DNA from: Pseudomonadota bacterium
GTDB taxonomy: Bacteria > Desulfobacterota > Syntrophorhabdia > Syntrophorhabdales > Syntrophorhabdaceae
Assembly: GCA_026388245.1 (NCBI GenBank)
Contig: JAPLKD010000041.1
Location: forward strand, 1-49,968
Length of the DNA stretch: 49,968 nucleotides
Reading direction: 5' to 3'
Part shown: one piece after another, positions 34,464 to 42,160 of the stretch
Numbering within the stretch: position 1 is the stretch's first letter
Layout of the letters: each line of letters begins with the position of its first letter
Notes under the pieces: model-generated
Database searches by the model: none
Seen by the model: the letters and a program-made list of their open reading frames with translations, nothing else
Told to the model about the DNA's origin: nothing
Made by a program: the position numbers and the translations under genes

Positions 34464-34697
34464 TTATAGAGGCGCAATCCTTTCTTCCATTGTTAACGAG
34501 GCATAGCCTAACGCCTGATAGATATCTTCGCGCTCCAGTTCAGGCCATTCTTTCAAAATCTCGTCTATAGTCATGCCGGAACTCAGGTAACTGAGCACAG
34601 AAGAGACGGGCATCCTTAAACCACGAATACAGTGCTTGCCAAAACACTTGTTAGGATCCAGCGTAATTCTGCTGAATTTATAATGACGGATTTTCAT
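34464..34697 (-). CDS. DUF433 antitoxin
   Basis: A 77-residue protein with [20 protein letters not shown] and [23 protein letters not shown], the standard DUF433 pattern. DUF433 proteins are antitoxins of PIN-like DUF5615 toxins. Its partner survives only as a 36-codon remnant, so it is an orphan. Confidence 0.85.
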   Translation of the reverse strand: MKIRHYKFSRITLDPNKCFGKHCIRGLRMPVSSVLSYLSSGMTIDEILKEWPELEREDIYQALGYASLTMEERIAPL

Positions 34698-35007
34698 ATT
34701 TTACACCTCCAAATAATCCTTTTAACCCGGATTTATCATTAGAATCGTCATGGGTGTCGGAACATCCCTCGCAAACACGCTCATTGCGCTCCGGCGGCTT
34801 CAATCGCTCGCGTTCGGCTTCGGAACTTTTGCTTAACAGCAAAAGACCAAGCTTCCTCGCCTCTCGACGGTTTGCTCCGGGATACCCCGACACCTTCCTA
34901 ACGGCATTTTTGGGTTTAAAGTTTTGAGCATCCACAATCTTAATACTGCCGGCTTCCACCAAAACCTGTCCGCTTTTATAATAACCCATTTTTCCTTTTG
35001 CCAACAC
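34678..35007 (-). CDS. Hypothetical protein with repeat-derived C-terminal half
   Basis: 109 residues after GAGGGGATAAG. The first half ([20 protein letters not shown]) could be a real small domain. The second half ([20 protein letters not shown]) looks like translation of a GC-rich REP-type element around 34765-34825. It overlaps the DUF433 start by 20 bases. It may be a truncated gene that picked up a repeat; no family recognised. Confidence 0.4.
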   Translation of the reverse strand: MLAKGKMGYYKSGQVLVEAGSIKIVDAQNFKPKNAVRKVSGYPGANRREARKLGLLLLSKSSEAERERLKPPERNERVCEGCSDTHDDSNDKSGLKGLFGGVKYENPSL

Positions 35008-35060
35008 ATCTTATCCCCTCGCCATGATTTTTTTGGGGTAGATGCTTATATGCTTATGCC

Positions 35061-35108
35061 CCATCCCTCCTGCCCGATTAAAACCGGATGCCAACGGAAT
35101 TAGCGGAA
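35061..35108. repeat. 48-bp dispersed repeat, copy 2
   Basis: Second copy of the element at 32311-32358, exactly 2750 bp away, four mismatches. It lies just after the end of the DUF262 gene, as copy 1 lies after the phosphatase gene. Confidence 0.8.
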
Positions 35109-35151
35109 CGATGTCTCCACGTCCAAAACACAATCTGGGCTCGTATTGGTA

Positions 35152-36858
35152 CTACTTGCTTCCCCAGGTGGCTTTAGCCCAATCGAGCAGACGTTTCTCT
35201 CGATCTTCTATGGCCCGCTTGTTCCAGTCGAATTTGGCTATGATTTCATCAATCATTTTCAACTGGCGATGTTTGGTGTATATGTGTTTCTTCTTAGCAA
35301 ATGGTTTTCTCCCGGCCTCTTTGTTCACTCCGGGAGGTAGAAGTACAAGGTTGCCGAGACGGTTAATGTGTTTTTCCTGGCCTCTGCCTTTGCCAAGTTT
35401 TCCTTTCCATTCAAGACCGGGGTTCTGTGGATATATGTGTTCTATTGTAGTTGTTGGAGATACTGACCATATCTGTTCCCAAGTCTCCTGGCTGACGGAT
35501 GCTCCGGCTTTCTCAGCAAGATATTCTTCGTACCGGTAGAAAAAATACAGCAAATCCTCATTTGGCCAATCGTCATAGCAATTGCTTTCTTTCAACTCAC
35601 CAAGAGCCTCGTCAACAGTATAACTACCAGGTAACGCATCAATGTTGCTGATGATATCGCTCTTGGAAATACTGTTAATTGCGATTTCTTGGGCTAAGCG
35701 AGTGTAATCGCCGACTTTTGTTCTTGAATCCTTTTTACCCAGTCCAAAAATGAGGAATGTTACACTTTCCCAGTGCCGCAGAACTTCCGCCTGTTCCTCG
35801 CTGTTCAGAGAGCCGTTCAGCATAACGGCTACTGCAAGGAGTCGAGCATGGGCAATGTCGGTGACTGCTCTCAATCGGGAATTTGCGTAAAGCTTCTCTA
35901 ATCTGTTGGCAAGATTAAGGAATGTTTCAGACACTTTGATGATTTCCTTGGGATTAGTTTCACAGTACGCTCGGTAGAACTCGATTGCATCCTCGGCACT
36001 TATTATTCGGCTCTGCGGATCATTATGACGCAGAGTTGCGGCGAACCTTAGAATTTCATGGCCGGGAAGCTTCCGTAAGCCTATTGTTCGATAAATGTTG
36101 GTCCAGCTTTTGTGAAGCTCATTGATTTGTTCCTGACCAGCGGGGGGAGGGAATTTCTCAAAGGCAATGCCCATAAGCATACTCTTGCATTTATCCAGCC
36201 AGTCCACCTCCAAACCTCTGCTGTTGAGTACTTCAAATATCGTATATACAGCGCCCTCATCTTCCATCACGTAGAAAATGAAATCTAAGCGGTTCTTTAT
36301 TATCTTCAAAAGAGATAAAGGATCCGGCTCCCACTCTGCCACAAAAGCCTCACACTCCTCGAAAGCTTCAATGAGGTTTATTTCGGCGGCGGTTTTCGCC
36401 AAAGTTCTGTTTGGAATAGTCCCATCTTTCAGATAGTTGCGGAATAATCCAGAGGCGTCATTATTCATCTGTAACAGAATTAACCTGTCATCTCCCTTGA
36501 CAAGAAGTTTGTTGATCTTTGCCGCTTCCTCTGCCTGTTCATCACCTTCTATGAAAAGATATTTGGTGAGGGCCTTTAAGATTATTACCAAAGTTGTTAA
36601 GCGCTGCTGACCATCAACGACATGATAAACCTTAAACTCATCCGCCCCGATCTCTTCCTTAGTCTTTGTTTCGAGACACACAATTGTAGCCATAAAGTGA
36701 TGGCGTTCACTTTCATATTGCTGAAGTTTTTTGATGTCGTTGAATAGGTCGGCTCTTTGTTTGGTTCCCCAGCTATATGCCCTTTGGTATTCAGGTATTC
36801 TGAAAAGCGTCTTCTGTAAAAGACTGTCCAAGGTCAGGTAATCAGGTTTGATGCTCAT
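35152..36858 (-). CDS. GmrSD-type DUF262/DUF1524 restriction protein
   Basis: A 568-residue two-domain protein. The N-terminal DUF262 has IPEYQRAYSW and the nucleotide-hydrolysis motif DGQQR at residues 82-86. The C-terminal DUF1524 is an HNH-type nuclease (TTIEHIYPQNPGLEWKGKL near residue 470, then NRLGNLVLL). GmrSD members are type IV enzymes that cut modified phage DNA. Domains appear intact, so this may be a functional phage-defence gene. It starts at ATG 36858 after GAGGAGG. Confidence 0.88.
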   Translation of the reverse strand: MSIKPDYLTLDSLLQKTLFRIPEYQRAYSWGTKQRADLFNDIKKLQQYESERHHFMATIVCLETKTKEEIGADEFKVYHVVDGQQRLTTLVIILKALTKYLFIEGDEQAEEAAKINKLLVKGDDRLILLQMNNDASGLFRNYLKDGTIPNRTLAKTAAEINLIEAFEECEAFVAEWEPDPLSLLKIIKNRLDFIFYVMEDEGAVYTIFEVLNSRGLEVDWLDKCKSMLMGIAFEKFPPPAGQEQINELHKSWTNIYRTIGLRKLPGHEILRFAATLRHNDPQSRIISAEDAIEFYRAYCETNPKEIIKVSETFLNLANRLEKLYANSRLRAVTDIAHARLLAVAVMLNGSLNSEEQAEVLRHWESVTFLIFGLGKKDSRTKVGDYTRLAQEIAINSISKSDIISNIDALPGSYTVDEALGELKESNCYDDWPNEDLLYFFYRYEEYLAEKAGASVSQETWEQIWSVSPTTTIEHIYPQNPGLEWKGKLGKGRGQEKHINRLGNLVLLPPGVNKEAGRKPFAKKKHIYTKHRQLKMIDEIIAKFDWNKRAIEDREKRLLDWAKATWGSK

Positions 36859-37133
36859 TATTCATCCTCCTCTTGTGCAATGTACAGCAAACTATGATCC
36901 ATTGTAGATTAGTCGGACACCAGTTTTCTCCTGTAAGGGCGGCAGGGACATTGTTGCATACGTTACATTAGTCATTTTCCTTTCCATTATCCTTAAAAAT
37001 CTGAAAAACCTATCAAGACTTACAATCATGCTTTTCCTCTTTCATCCCCAAAAATCCATGATGGGTAATGGAAATCTGAATTTTCATTCCGCAATTCTAA
37101 ATTGTCCATACGGGTGTTATCTGCATGCCGGTA
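36859..37133. other. Spacer with one doubtful 45-codon frame
   Basis: The gap between hicB and the DUF262 gene. On the minus strand 37029-36892 reads MIVSLDRFFRFLRIMERK and continues to a stop; it follows AGAGGAAAAGC but resembles nothing I know. I see no palindromes, heptamer arrays or RNA gene here. Confidence 0.3.
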
Positions 37134-37250
37134 TTAGCTGTTTTCATAAGCATCAAGAAATTCATCCCTCGAAATCCCTGCCTGTGTGCATATCGTTCTC
37201 AGTGTTGATGATTTTATTCTTGCATGATTTGGTAAGGTGAGGGGCTTCAA
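37134..37250 (-). pseudogene. C-terminal remnant of a HicA toxin
   Basis: In the frame shifted by one from hicB the minus strand reads LPNHARIKSSTLRTICTQAG and then ISRDEFLDAYENS before a stop, a good HicA C-terminus. The N-terminal half, including the catalytic histidine, is missing. It overlaps the hicB 3' end, so a deletion has joined the two genes out of frame. Confidence 0.65.
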
Positions 37251-37437
37251 GAACAGGCGGATCAATTTCGAGAATATCAGCCCCAAATGTGTCAACATGA
37301 AATTTAATTGCTGATTTTATATCTGAAAGAGCCTCTTCGTACGTATTACCCTCGCCGACAACAACCCCTTTTATCCCAAGCGGGTATGCCACATATCCAT
37401 CGGGGTGCTTCTCGACAATAATTTTATATGGCCTCAT
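37162..37437 (-). CDS. HicB-family antitoxin with altered C-terminus
   Basis: 91 residues. The first 60 or so (YKIIVEKHPDGYVAYPLGIK, YEEALSDIKSAIKFHVDTFG) are a normal HicB fold. The last 25 (HLTKSCKNKIINTENDMHTG) are out-of-frame translation of the hicA remnant. It is thus a hybrid end product of a hicB-hicA deletion, perhaps still folding as an orphan antitoxin. Confidence 0.75.
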   Translation of the reverse strand: MRPYKIIVEKHPDGYVAYPLGIKGVVVGEGNTYEEALSDIKSAIKFHVDTFGADILEIDPPVLEAPHLTKSCKNKIINTENDMHTGRDFEG

Positions 37438-37568
37438 GTCCAGCCTCCCTATACAAAAGATTTTCCTATGATAATAATAGCATATCTACATCCTTATTAA
37501 TAGTGGCTTACGGAATAAGTATATATGGGTAGAAACTCTGATGTTTGCCCAACCTGTCATTTTCAATT

Positions 37569-38465
37569 TTATATATCGCCTTCTATAATACAGCGTTTAT
37601 AACCGTTTGCTTCAAGCCATCGATAGGCATGGTATTTGCTTAACATGCTGGCTACAAATTCTTCTGCAAGAAGGCTGTCATCAAGAAAATGTATAGGAAT
37701 ATCCCACCTTTCCTGTGCTGCTATAATGCTGCCCAGGACCGCATTGGGGTGAGCCTGTGATTCTCTGTAGGGCGTTTTTAACAAACTCAATGTGCCTTCA
37801 ATGACAAAACATTTCTTCCTGAATGACGAGAGTTTTTCGCATCTTGCTATAAAGTTGCCCCTTTCCTGGATGATGGAGTTCACCAGATCCGGGAGGGTTT
37901 TCCTCTCCACTGCTATTTCTTTCTCCATGCCAAGCAAAGTGTAATCTCCGGCAGGTAATCTTTTGCGGACTGTTCCGGAAAACCAGTTTGTAAATCTGCC
38001 GAATGTGTAGCCCATATGTTCTGCAGAGTCTATAACAATGGTGGGTTTGGGCACAGAGATTGATTTTCCGCCTTGCCTTACCACTAAAGGGTTTTTAGGA
38101 GGAGAAACAGGATTCGTAGAAGGCAGGTCTTCCATTGGTTCGAAAGATTCAAATACACCTTTCTTGCAGCGTGGACATTTAACCGACCCTTCAGGCAGAA
38201 CCAGAAAAATAGGGCTTTTGCATTTATAGCAGGTCATTCTGGTCTTTCTTGGAGTACTCCGCAACCATACGTCATCAAGCGTATTCAGGGGAGTTTTATA
38301 TTTCACAATGATATAATCTTTTTCTTTGTCACAGACCGGGCAGTAGATTCTTGCAGTCAGGCCATGAATAGGCTTGGTCTCACCATGTCTCCCATAATAA
38401 GGCCACGGGCCACTCGTTTCTACAAAATGGTTACAATAATTACAAGAGTATTGATATGTATGCAT
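37569..38465 (-). CDS. ERCC4-fold nuclease with N-terminal zinc ribbons (copy 1)
   Basis: 298 residues from ATG 38465, chosen because GGAGG lies six bases before it (an ATG at 38483 has none). Four CxxC pairs (C8/C11, C42/C45, C79/C82, C97/C100) form zinc ribbons. The nuclease domain follows, with GDY at 173-175 and VERKTLPD at 186-193, the XPF/MUS81 metal motif. The upstream motif is DSAE at 146-149, not the usual DxRE. It shares the segments NPVxPP, PKPxxxID and the EGDI end with the nuclease at 42.2 kb. It is the last gene of an operon with the zinc-finger and ADP-ribosylglycohydrolase genes. Structure-specific DNA cutting is inferred. Confidence 0.82.
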   Translation of the reverse strand: MHTYQYSCNYCNHFVETSGPWPYYGRHGETKPIHGLTARIYCPVCDKEKDYIIVKYKTPLNTLDDVWLRSTPRKTRMTCYKCKSPIFLVLPEGSVKCPRCKKGVFESFEPMEDLPSTNPVSPPKNPLVVRQGGKSISVPKPTIVIDSAEHMGYTFGRFTNWFSGTVRKRLPAGDYTLLGMEKEIAVERKTLPDLVNSIIQERGNFIARCEKLSSFRKKCFVIEGTLSLLKTPYRESQAHPNAVLGSIIAAQERWDIPIHFLDDSLLAEEFVASMLSKYHAYRWLEANGYKRCIIEGDI

Positions 38466-38489
38466 AGTTTTCCTCCACCCCATTTTTTC

Positions 38490-38672
38490 CTATATATAAT
38501 TATCTGCATCGTCAAGCACTTCACAATCAGGATTGACACACCAGGTTCCAGAACGAGCGCGGATAAGTGCTTTTCCGCATACTGGACATAATTCGCTATC
38601 CGGCTTGTCTTTGTTTGAAATAATCGTCACCATTTCCTCTTCGTCTTTAACGGTTTGCTTTCTTCTTTTCAT
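38490..38672 (-). CDS. Small zinc-finger protein
   Basis: 60 residues from ATG 38672, which has GGAGGA five bases upstream; a longer frame to 38807 would run into the ADP-ribosylglycohydrolase gene. The C-terminal half has CPVCGKALIRARSGTWCVNPDC, split here as CPVCG and CVNPDC, a four-cysteine zinc site like those of topoisomerase zinc ribbons. Its place between ARG and the ERCC4 nuclease suggests a DNA-binding accessory. No family recognised. Confidence 0.65.
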   Translation of the reverse strand: MKRRKQTVKDEEEMVTIISNKDKPDSELCPVCGKALIRARSGTWCVNPDCEVLDDADNYI

Positions 38673-38706
38673 AAAATCCTCCACAAATTCAACTTCATTT
38701 GAGGGA

Positions 38707-39651
38707 TCAATCCTTCTCGCTTCGAAAAGCCAAATACTTCTCAAAAAGTTGGGCGATGTCATCTTTTCTGACAATTGCATTAAGCCATTCCTGCGGGATA
38801 GTCTCAAACCCGTAATAAATGCCCGCTAATCCGCCTGTTACGATGCCTGTTGTGTCGGTATCCTCGCCAAGATTAATTGCCTTAAGGACAGCCTCCGGGA
38901 AGGAGTTTGTGGTTAAAAAACACCAGAGCGAGGCTTCGAGTGTATGGATTACATACCCGGAGGATTTTATCTTTCGCTCAGGCAGGGATGCGATGGCGCC
39001 TGACAATATGCGTTCAAAATGTGTAAATTCGTAAGTATATGGACATTTTGTGTAGTGTTTTTTAAATTGCCCTATAGCATAAGTGTATGCGTCTTGAGGG
39101 TTTGCACCTTTCAATAATGACACCGCCATGAGGCAGTAAAACCCGCATGCCATGAGGGAGCGAGGATGGCGGTGTGTGAGGGACGATGCCTTATGGACTT
39201 TATTTAGCAGTTCCGGGACAGGTGAATGTAAATATATACCAACAGGAAGGATCCTCATAAGCGAACCGTTGCCGTTGTCTCTTTCATCCGTACCGCCTGC
39301 AAATTCCGGATCAATACCACCTTCCATCCTTTTAATGGATTTTGCCGTTGTATACCCTACATCGAATGCATACCCGAATGGCGTCCAGTAACCATCCTTA
39401 AGCCACCGGACAAAAAGCCTGCCGATATTCCCAAGGTTGAAACCATCCAAAAGCCCTTCAGCCGTGCAGAGCATGAGCGATGAATCGTCAGACCAGGACC
39501 CCGGAGGGAGATTGAAGGTTCCTTCTCCTCGCATACCCGTGACAGGGTCTTTCTTTCGCTCTGCACGGCTATGGAATTCTACCGGCACGCCAAGGGCATC
39601 ACCGACGATCGCCCCCCAAAGGCCCCCTATGATTTTATCTCTGTTTACCAT
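38707..39651 (-). CDS. ADP-ribosylglycohydrolase (ARG) family protein
   Basis: A 314-residue DraG/ARH-fold enzyme. It starts IIGGLWGAIVGDALGVPVEF, has the first metal site SDD at 54-56 (SWSDDSSLML), and the second metal site in GEDTDTTGIVTGGLAG near residue 262. The family removes ADP-ribose from proteins, nucleic acids or small molecules using two Mg ions. ATG 39651 follows AGGAGG. It leads an operon with a zinc-finger protein and an ERCC4 nuclease, and a palindrome shared with the ARPP operon lies about 130 bases upstream. The substrate here is unknown; no ADP-ribosyltransferase gene is in the window. Confidence 0.88.
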   Translation of the reverse strand: MVNRDKIIGGLWGAIVGDALGVPVEFHSRAERKKDPVTGMRGEGTFNLPPGSWSDDSSLMLCTAEGLLDGFNLGNIGRLFVRWLKDGYWTPFGYAFDVGYTTAKSIKRMEGGIDPEFAGGTDERDNGNGSLMRILPVGIYLHSPVPELLNKVHKASSLTHRHPRSLMACGFYCLMAVSLLKGANPQDAYTYAIGQFKKHYTKCPYTYEFTHFERILSGAIASLPERKIKSSGYVIHTLEASLWCFLTTNSFPEAVLKAINLGEDTDTTGIVTGGLAGIYYGFETIPQEWLNAIVRKDDIAQLFEKYLAFRSEKD

Positions 39652-39676
39652 TCGTTAACCTCCTGAGAACCTATCT

Positions 39677-39750
39677 GGTTGTCATTGCGAACGAAGTGAC
39701 GCAATCTCATTCATAAATCGAGATCGCCACAACTGCGCCTCGCGATGACT
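39677..39750. repeat. GTCATTGCGA-type palindromic repeat
   Basis: TTGTCATTGCGAACGAAGTG at the left pairs imperfectly with the right arm ending CGCGATGACT, around a central AATCTCATTC loop region. This is the REP-like palindrome common in many bacterial genomes. It is inserted between the operator and the ARG gene. Confidence 0.7.
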
Positions 39751-39778
39751 GTACCATAATCTTATTTTATCATAGGGT

Positions 39779-39798
39779 GGTGACAACAGTATGTCATC
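39779..39798 (-). promoter_or_regulatory. Putative WYL-regulator operator upstream of the ARG operon
   Basis: GGTGACA-ACAGTA-TGTCATC: 7-bp arms with one mismatch and the same six-base spacer as the perfect palindrome at 44116-44137. Similarity continues for some 30 bases beyond. It lies 128 bases before the ARG start codon. Confidence 0.6.
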
Positions 39799-39836
39799 GG
39801 TGAAAAAAAGTTTTGAGTTAAAACGAAAAGATTATT

Positions 39837-40259
39837 TTATTCCTCTACTTCTAAAAATTCATGGGGATTTACGATACGGGTTTGAATACCTTCTTTTCTG
39901 AGTATATCCCATGGGATACTCAACAAATCTTTGTCTCCAGTTATGAGAAAATCAGCTTCTATTTTCTTACATAATGAAAGATAGTGATCGTCCTTTACAT
40001 CTCTTGATAAAACAATGCGGGTATTTACGTCAATAAGTGCTGCCGTCTCAATAAGTTTATTAATTTTCTCCTGGACAGTTGCAAGTTGTTCTTCTGTAAG
40101 CTTTTTCGATAGTTTTGAAAAAACCGTTATCAACTACTGCTTGATCTCTTGTGATATATAGACCTTGTGTTTACTCATTGCCCTAACGGCAGCCTCAAGT
40201 GGTTTCCCGCCAAATGCAGCCGATATAAGGATGTTAGCGTCAATAACGATTTTAGCCAT
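39837..40259 (-). pseudogene. PIN-domain toxin interrupted by an in-frame TAG
   Basis: From ATG 40259 the frame reads MAKIVIDANILISAAFGGKP and on to SQEIKQ, then TAG at 40136-40134, and continues in the same frame through SRDVKDDHYLSLCKKIEADF and ITGDKDLL to 39837. Together these make one complete COG1569-type PIN toxin of about 140 residues with both acidic motifs, split by a single nonsense codon. Both halves are otherwise undamaged, so the mutation is recent. Confidence 0.75.
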
Positions 40260-40485
40260 ATATTTCTTTTCTGGCTAAATCAAGGGCTTTTAGGGCTTCT
40301 TCTTCGGATACACCGGCGTCATTAAGCACTCTTCCTATCTCAAGAAATATCATCTCAGGGGTTTTGTCGCGGACAGGGACGAGACGGGCAATCGGTTTTT
40401 TCCGTTTCATTACGACGATTTCATTGCCCTCATTCAGATATTTAATTGCATCCTGTTTAAATTCTCTAACTCCTATAAACTTCAT
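40252..40485 (-). CDS. Phd/YefM-type antitoxin
   Basis: 77 residues: MKFIGVREFKQDAIKYLNEG, EIVVMKRKKPIARLVPVRD and a charged C-terminus, the usual Phd-like pattern. It has an AGGAGG upstream and overlaps the start of the broken PIN toxin by eight bases. The antitoxin itself looks intact. Confidence 0.82.
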   Translation of the reverse strand: MKFIGVREFKQDAIKYLNEGNEIVVMKRKKPIARLVPVRDKTPEMIFLEIGRVLNDAGVSEEEALKALDLARKEIYG

Positions 40486-40831
40486 AACAACACCTCCTTT
40501 TTAATGTTACTACAAATGTGGGAATAACACAAGATAGAAAGGTAAAGGGCAGGCTGAAGGCAATAAGGCTGAAGGGGAAAGAAACAGGCGATGGGCGATG
40601 GGCGATGGGCGATGGGCGATATAAATCACGAATCACGTAAGGTTCAATCCTGACAGAGGAGAGACATCATGGCCTTTAAGTTACAAATTGCCCCTAAAAA
40701 CAGCGTTTTAAGCCCTGAAATTGGCCATTTTCCATGCATAAAACGCCTTATTTCAATGGGTTGGCTTGGTCCGACCCCAATACCATTAATGGATTTGTGG
40801 ATTTGCCATTATTTTGCTCCTTTTATCGAGG
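40486..40831. other. Spacer with GGCGATG array and a doubtful small ORF
   Basis: GGCGATG is repeated four times at 40587-40620, and CTGAAGG-type units occur at 40551-40575. A plus-strand frame from ATG 40669 (MAFKLQIAPKNSVLSPEIGH...) has a GAGGAGAG upstream but ends inside the attC-like site and resembles no family. TTGGTCCGACCCCAA at about 40769-40783 is a near-palindrome of the kind seen in REP-type elements. Confidence 0.5.
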
Positions 40832-40887
40832 GTATAACGAATAAATCAGCCGGAGCGTAGCGATCGGCTGGATTGACTTTGTTAGGG
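40832..40887 (-). other. attC-like recombination site, left
   Basis: The outer boxes are GTATAAC (40832-40838) and GTTAGGG (40881-40887). Between them the arms CGAATAAATCAGCC and GGCTGGATTGACTTTG fold onto each other with a loop near 40855-40863. Read on the minus strand it is CCCTAAC...GTTATAC and starts six bases after the stop of the gene at 40894, as expected for an integron cassette. Box fit to the consensus is imperfect at one position each. Confidence 0.6.
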
Positions 40888-40893
40888 CGATGT

Positions 40894-41478
40894 TCATACC
40901 CATAGCCAGTTCAGTTCAATGCGCGCGCGTATTATGAACTCAGTTTCGGGTCTTGCGTTGAGCTCGTTCACGAAGGCAAGCAAGGCACGTTGAACTTGAA
41001 TGTGATCCTCATAGGGCAGAGAGTATGGGGAGCACGACAAGAGATTCTGGATTGGGGCAAGCGATTGTGCGTGAAGTTTAGACAGGGTTGCAAAAACGCG
41101 TGCGTCTAGTGGAAGATGTAGCACGGGCAGCAATGGGCGGCAGGGTTCGTACTTCATGAGTTGATGCATGAAAGTGTTTAGAAATTTAGCTGCTACTGAC
41201 CGCGGCTCGTTATGTGTTGAGATCCAAAGTTGAATTGTTCGTGCAATCTCGTCCACTCTTGTAGTGTGCCACTGATCGAACTGAATGGCGATATCGGAAC
41301 TTTGGCACCACACCTGAGGCAGAGGGAAGTCTACAGCGAAGTACTCCTCCAATGCCTTTTTGGTGCCTTTAGCGACCACTGGCTTCGTTCCACGACTCAT
41401 GGAACCCGGATAGGACATCCGCGCAGTCTCACGTGCTATCTTTTCGAAATGTTCAGCCTGAGTACTTATGATATGCAT
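40894..41478 (-). CDS. Cassette-borne protein of unknown function
   Basis: 194 residues from ATG 41478; the frame could open earlier at a TTG (41493) but that lies inside the attC box. AGGGGG of the GTTAGGGGG box sits at SD distance before the ATG, a common integron cassette feature. Sequence features: PGSMSRGTKPVVAKGTKKAL, then QVWCQSSDIAIQFDQWHTTR and a mainly helical remainder. No family recognised. Codon choice is richer in GC than neighbouring genes, which fits transfer. Confidence 0.65.
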   Translation of the reverse strand: MHIISTQAEHFEKIARETARMSYPGSMSRGTKPVVAKGTKKALEEYFAVDFPLPQVWCQSSDIAIQFDQWHTTRVDEIARTIQLWISTHNEPRSVAAKFLNTFMHQLMKYEPCRPLLPVLHLPLDARVFATLSKLHAQSLAPIQNLLSCSPYSLPYEDHIQVQRALLAFVNELNARPETEFIIRARIELNWLWV

Positions 41479-41484
41479 ATGACC

Positions 41485-41547
41485 CCCTAACAAAGAATTC
41501 AGCGAGAGCCGGCCTTATCGGCTATTCGCTGCAATGACTGGTTGGAT
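41485..41547 (-). other. attC-like recombination site, right
   Basis: Boxes CCCTAAC (41485-41491) and GTTGGAT (41541-41547, a full GTTRRRY match). The inner arms CAGCGA-AGCCG and CGGCT-TCGCTG pair almost perfectly around GCCTTAT. On the minus strand it reads ATCCAAC...GTTAGGG and ends seven bases before the cassette gene's ATG. Confidence 0.65.
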
Positions 41548-41682
41548 AATGCACGGGTAAACTACAGCCTTTTCAAGAGATCGTTCAGCCACAAAACGAT
41601 CCGCATCAACTATGCTTATTTCACAATAGAAACGAAATGGTGCAAGATAGATTTCAACGTCTGCAACGACTGACAGTTTCAT
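41515..41682 (-). CDS. Doubtful 55-codon ORF
   Basis: ATG 41682 reads MKLSVVADVEIYLAPFRFYC and ends at a TAA inside the right attC-like site. No good SD and no known family. It could be the gene of a neighbouring cassette, since cassette genes often end within attC. Confidence 0.25.
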   Translation of the reverse strand: MKLSVVADVEIYLAPFRFYCEISIVDADRFVAERSLEKAVVYPCIIQPVIAANSR

Positions 41683-41703
41683 GAATCTTGATCATCGCGT
41701 CAT

Positions 41704-42150
41704 TCATCGTTTTTTCTCCAAACAAGAACTTGATGGGTTGTCGTGCTTTATCCTGTTTTTTGATCTTTCAAGTATGCGTCGCCAGCGATTTGCCTCTTCT
41801 TCACCCCCGCGGCTCATGACAGCAGCATAGACTATATCGATGAAGTCTTGATGCACAAAACTTGGGTACAAGCGGTGCCAAGGGTACCTGTCAAGAACAA
41901 CAAGGGCGGCGGTAAAGGAGTTCAACCGACCCGTCTTGCTATAATAGGTGAGGCCCGAACCATCCTCTTTGTCCAGAAAATCTTTGAGGGTGGACTCGTC
42001 TCGAACCACAAAAAAGGATCGTGCGCCGTCCTTGGCTGTCACGGACCATACGCTCAGCGACCCACCTGCCGCCCCAATTTCCAGCACCAATTCTTTCTTT
42101 TTTTTATTCACCTGTTCCTCCACGTTGGCACTGTCCAATACTAACATCAT
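41704..42150 (-). CDS. Hypothetical protein, last gene of the ARPP operon
   Basis: 148 residues; starts ten bases after the ERCC4 copy 2 stop, so probably co-transcribed. Features: KKKELVLEIGAAGGSLSVWS, then ARSFFVVRDESTLKDFLDKE, a Trp/Tyr-rich LDRYPWHRLYPSFVH and a basic C-terminus (RWRRILERSKNRIKH). No family recognised and no signal peptide. It may be an adaptor or immunity component of the neighbouring nuclease, which is only a guess from position. Confidence 0.6.
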   Translation of the reverse strand: MMLVLDSANVEEQVNKKKKELVLEIGAAGGSLSVWSVTAKDGARSFFVVRDESTLKDFLDKEDGSGLTYYSKTGRLNSFTAALVVLDRYPWHRLYPSFVHQDFIDIVYAAVMSRGGEEEANRWRRILERSKNRIKHDNPSSSCLEKKR

Positions 42151-42160
42151 TTACATCAGG

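Noticed and set aside
40134..40136. TAG in the PIN gene as programmed recoding (pyrrolysine)
   Set aside because: No evidence of a recoding system in the window and TAG is used as an ordinary stop elsewhere; nonsense mutation is simpler.
40669..40860. 63-codon plus-strand frame with a fair SD
   Set aside because: It ends inside the attC-like site, has no recognised family, and lies in a repeat-rich spacer; kept only as a remark in the spacer entry.
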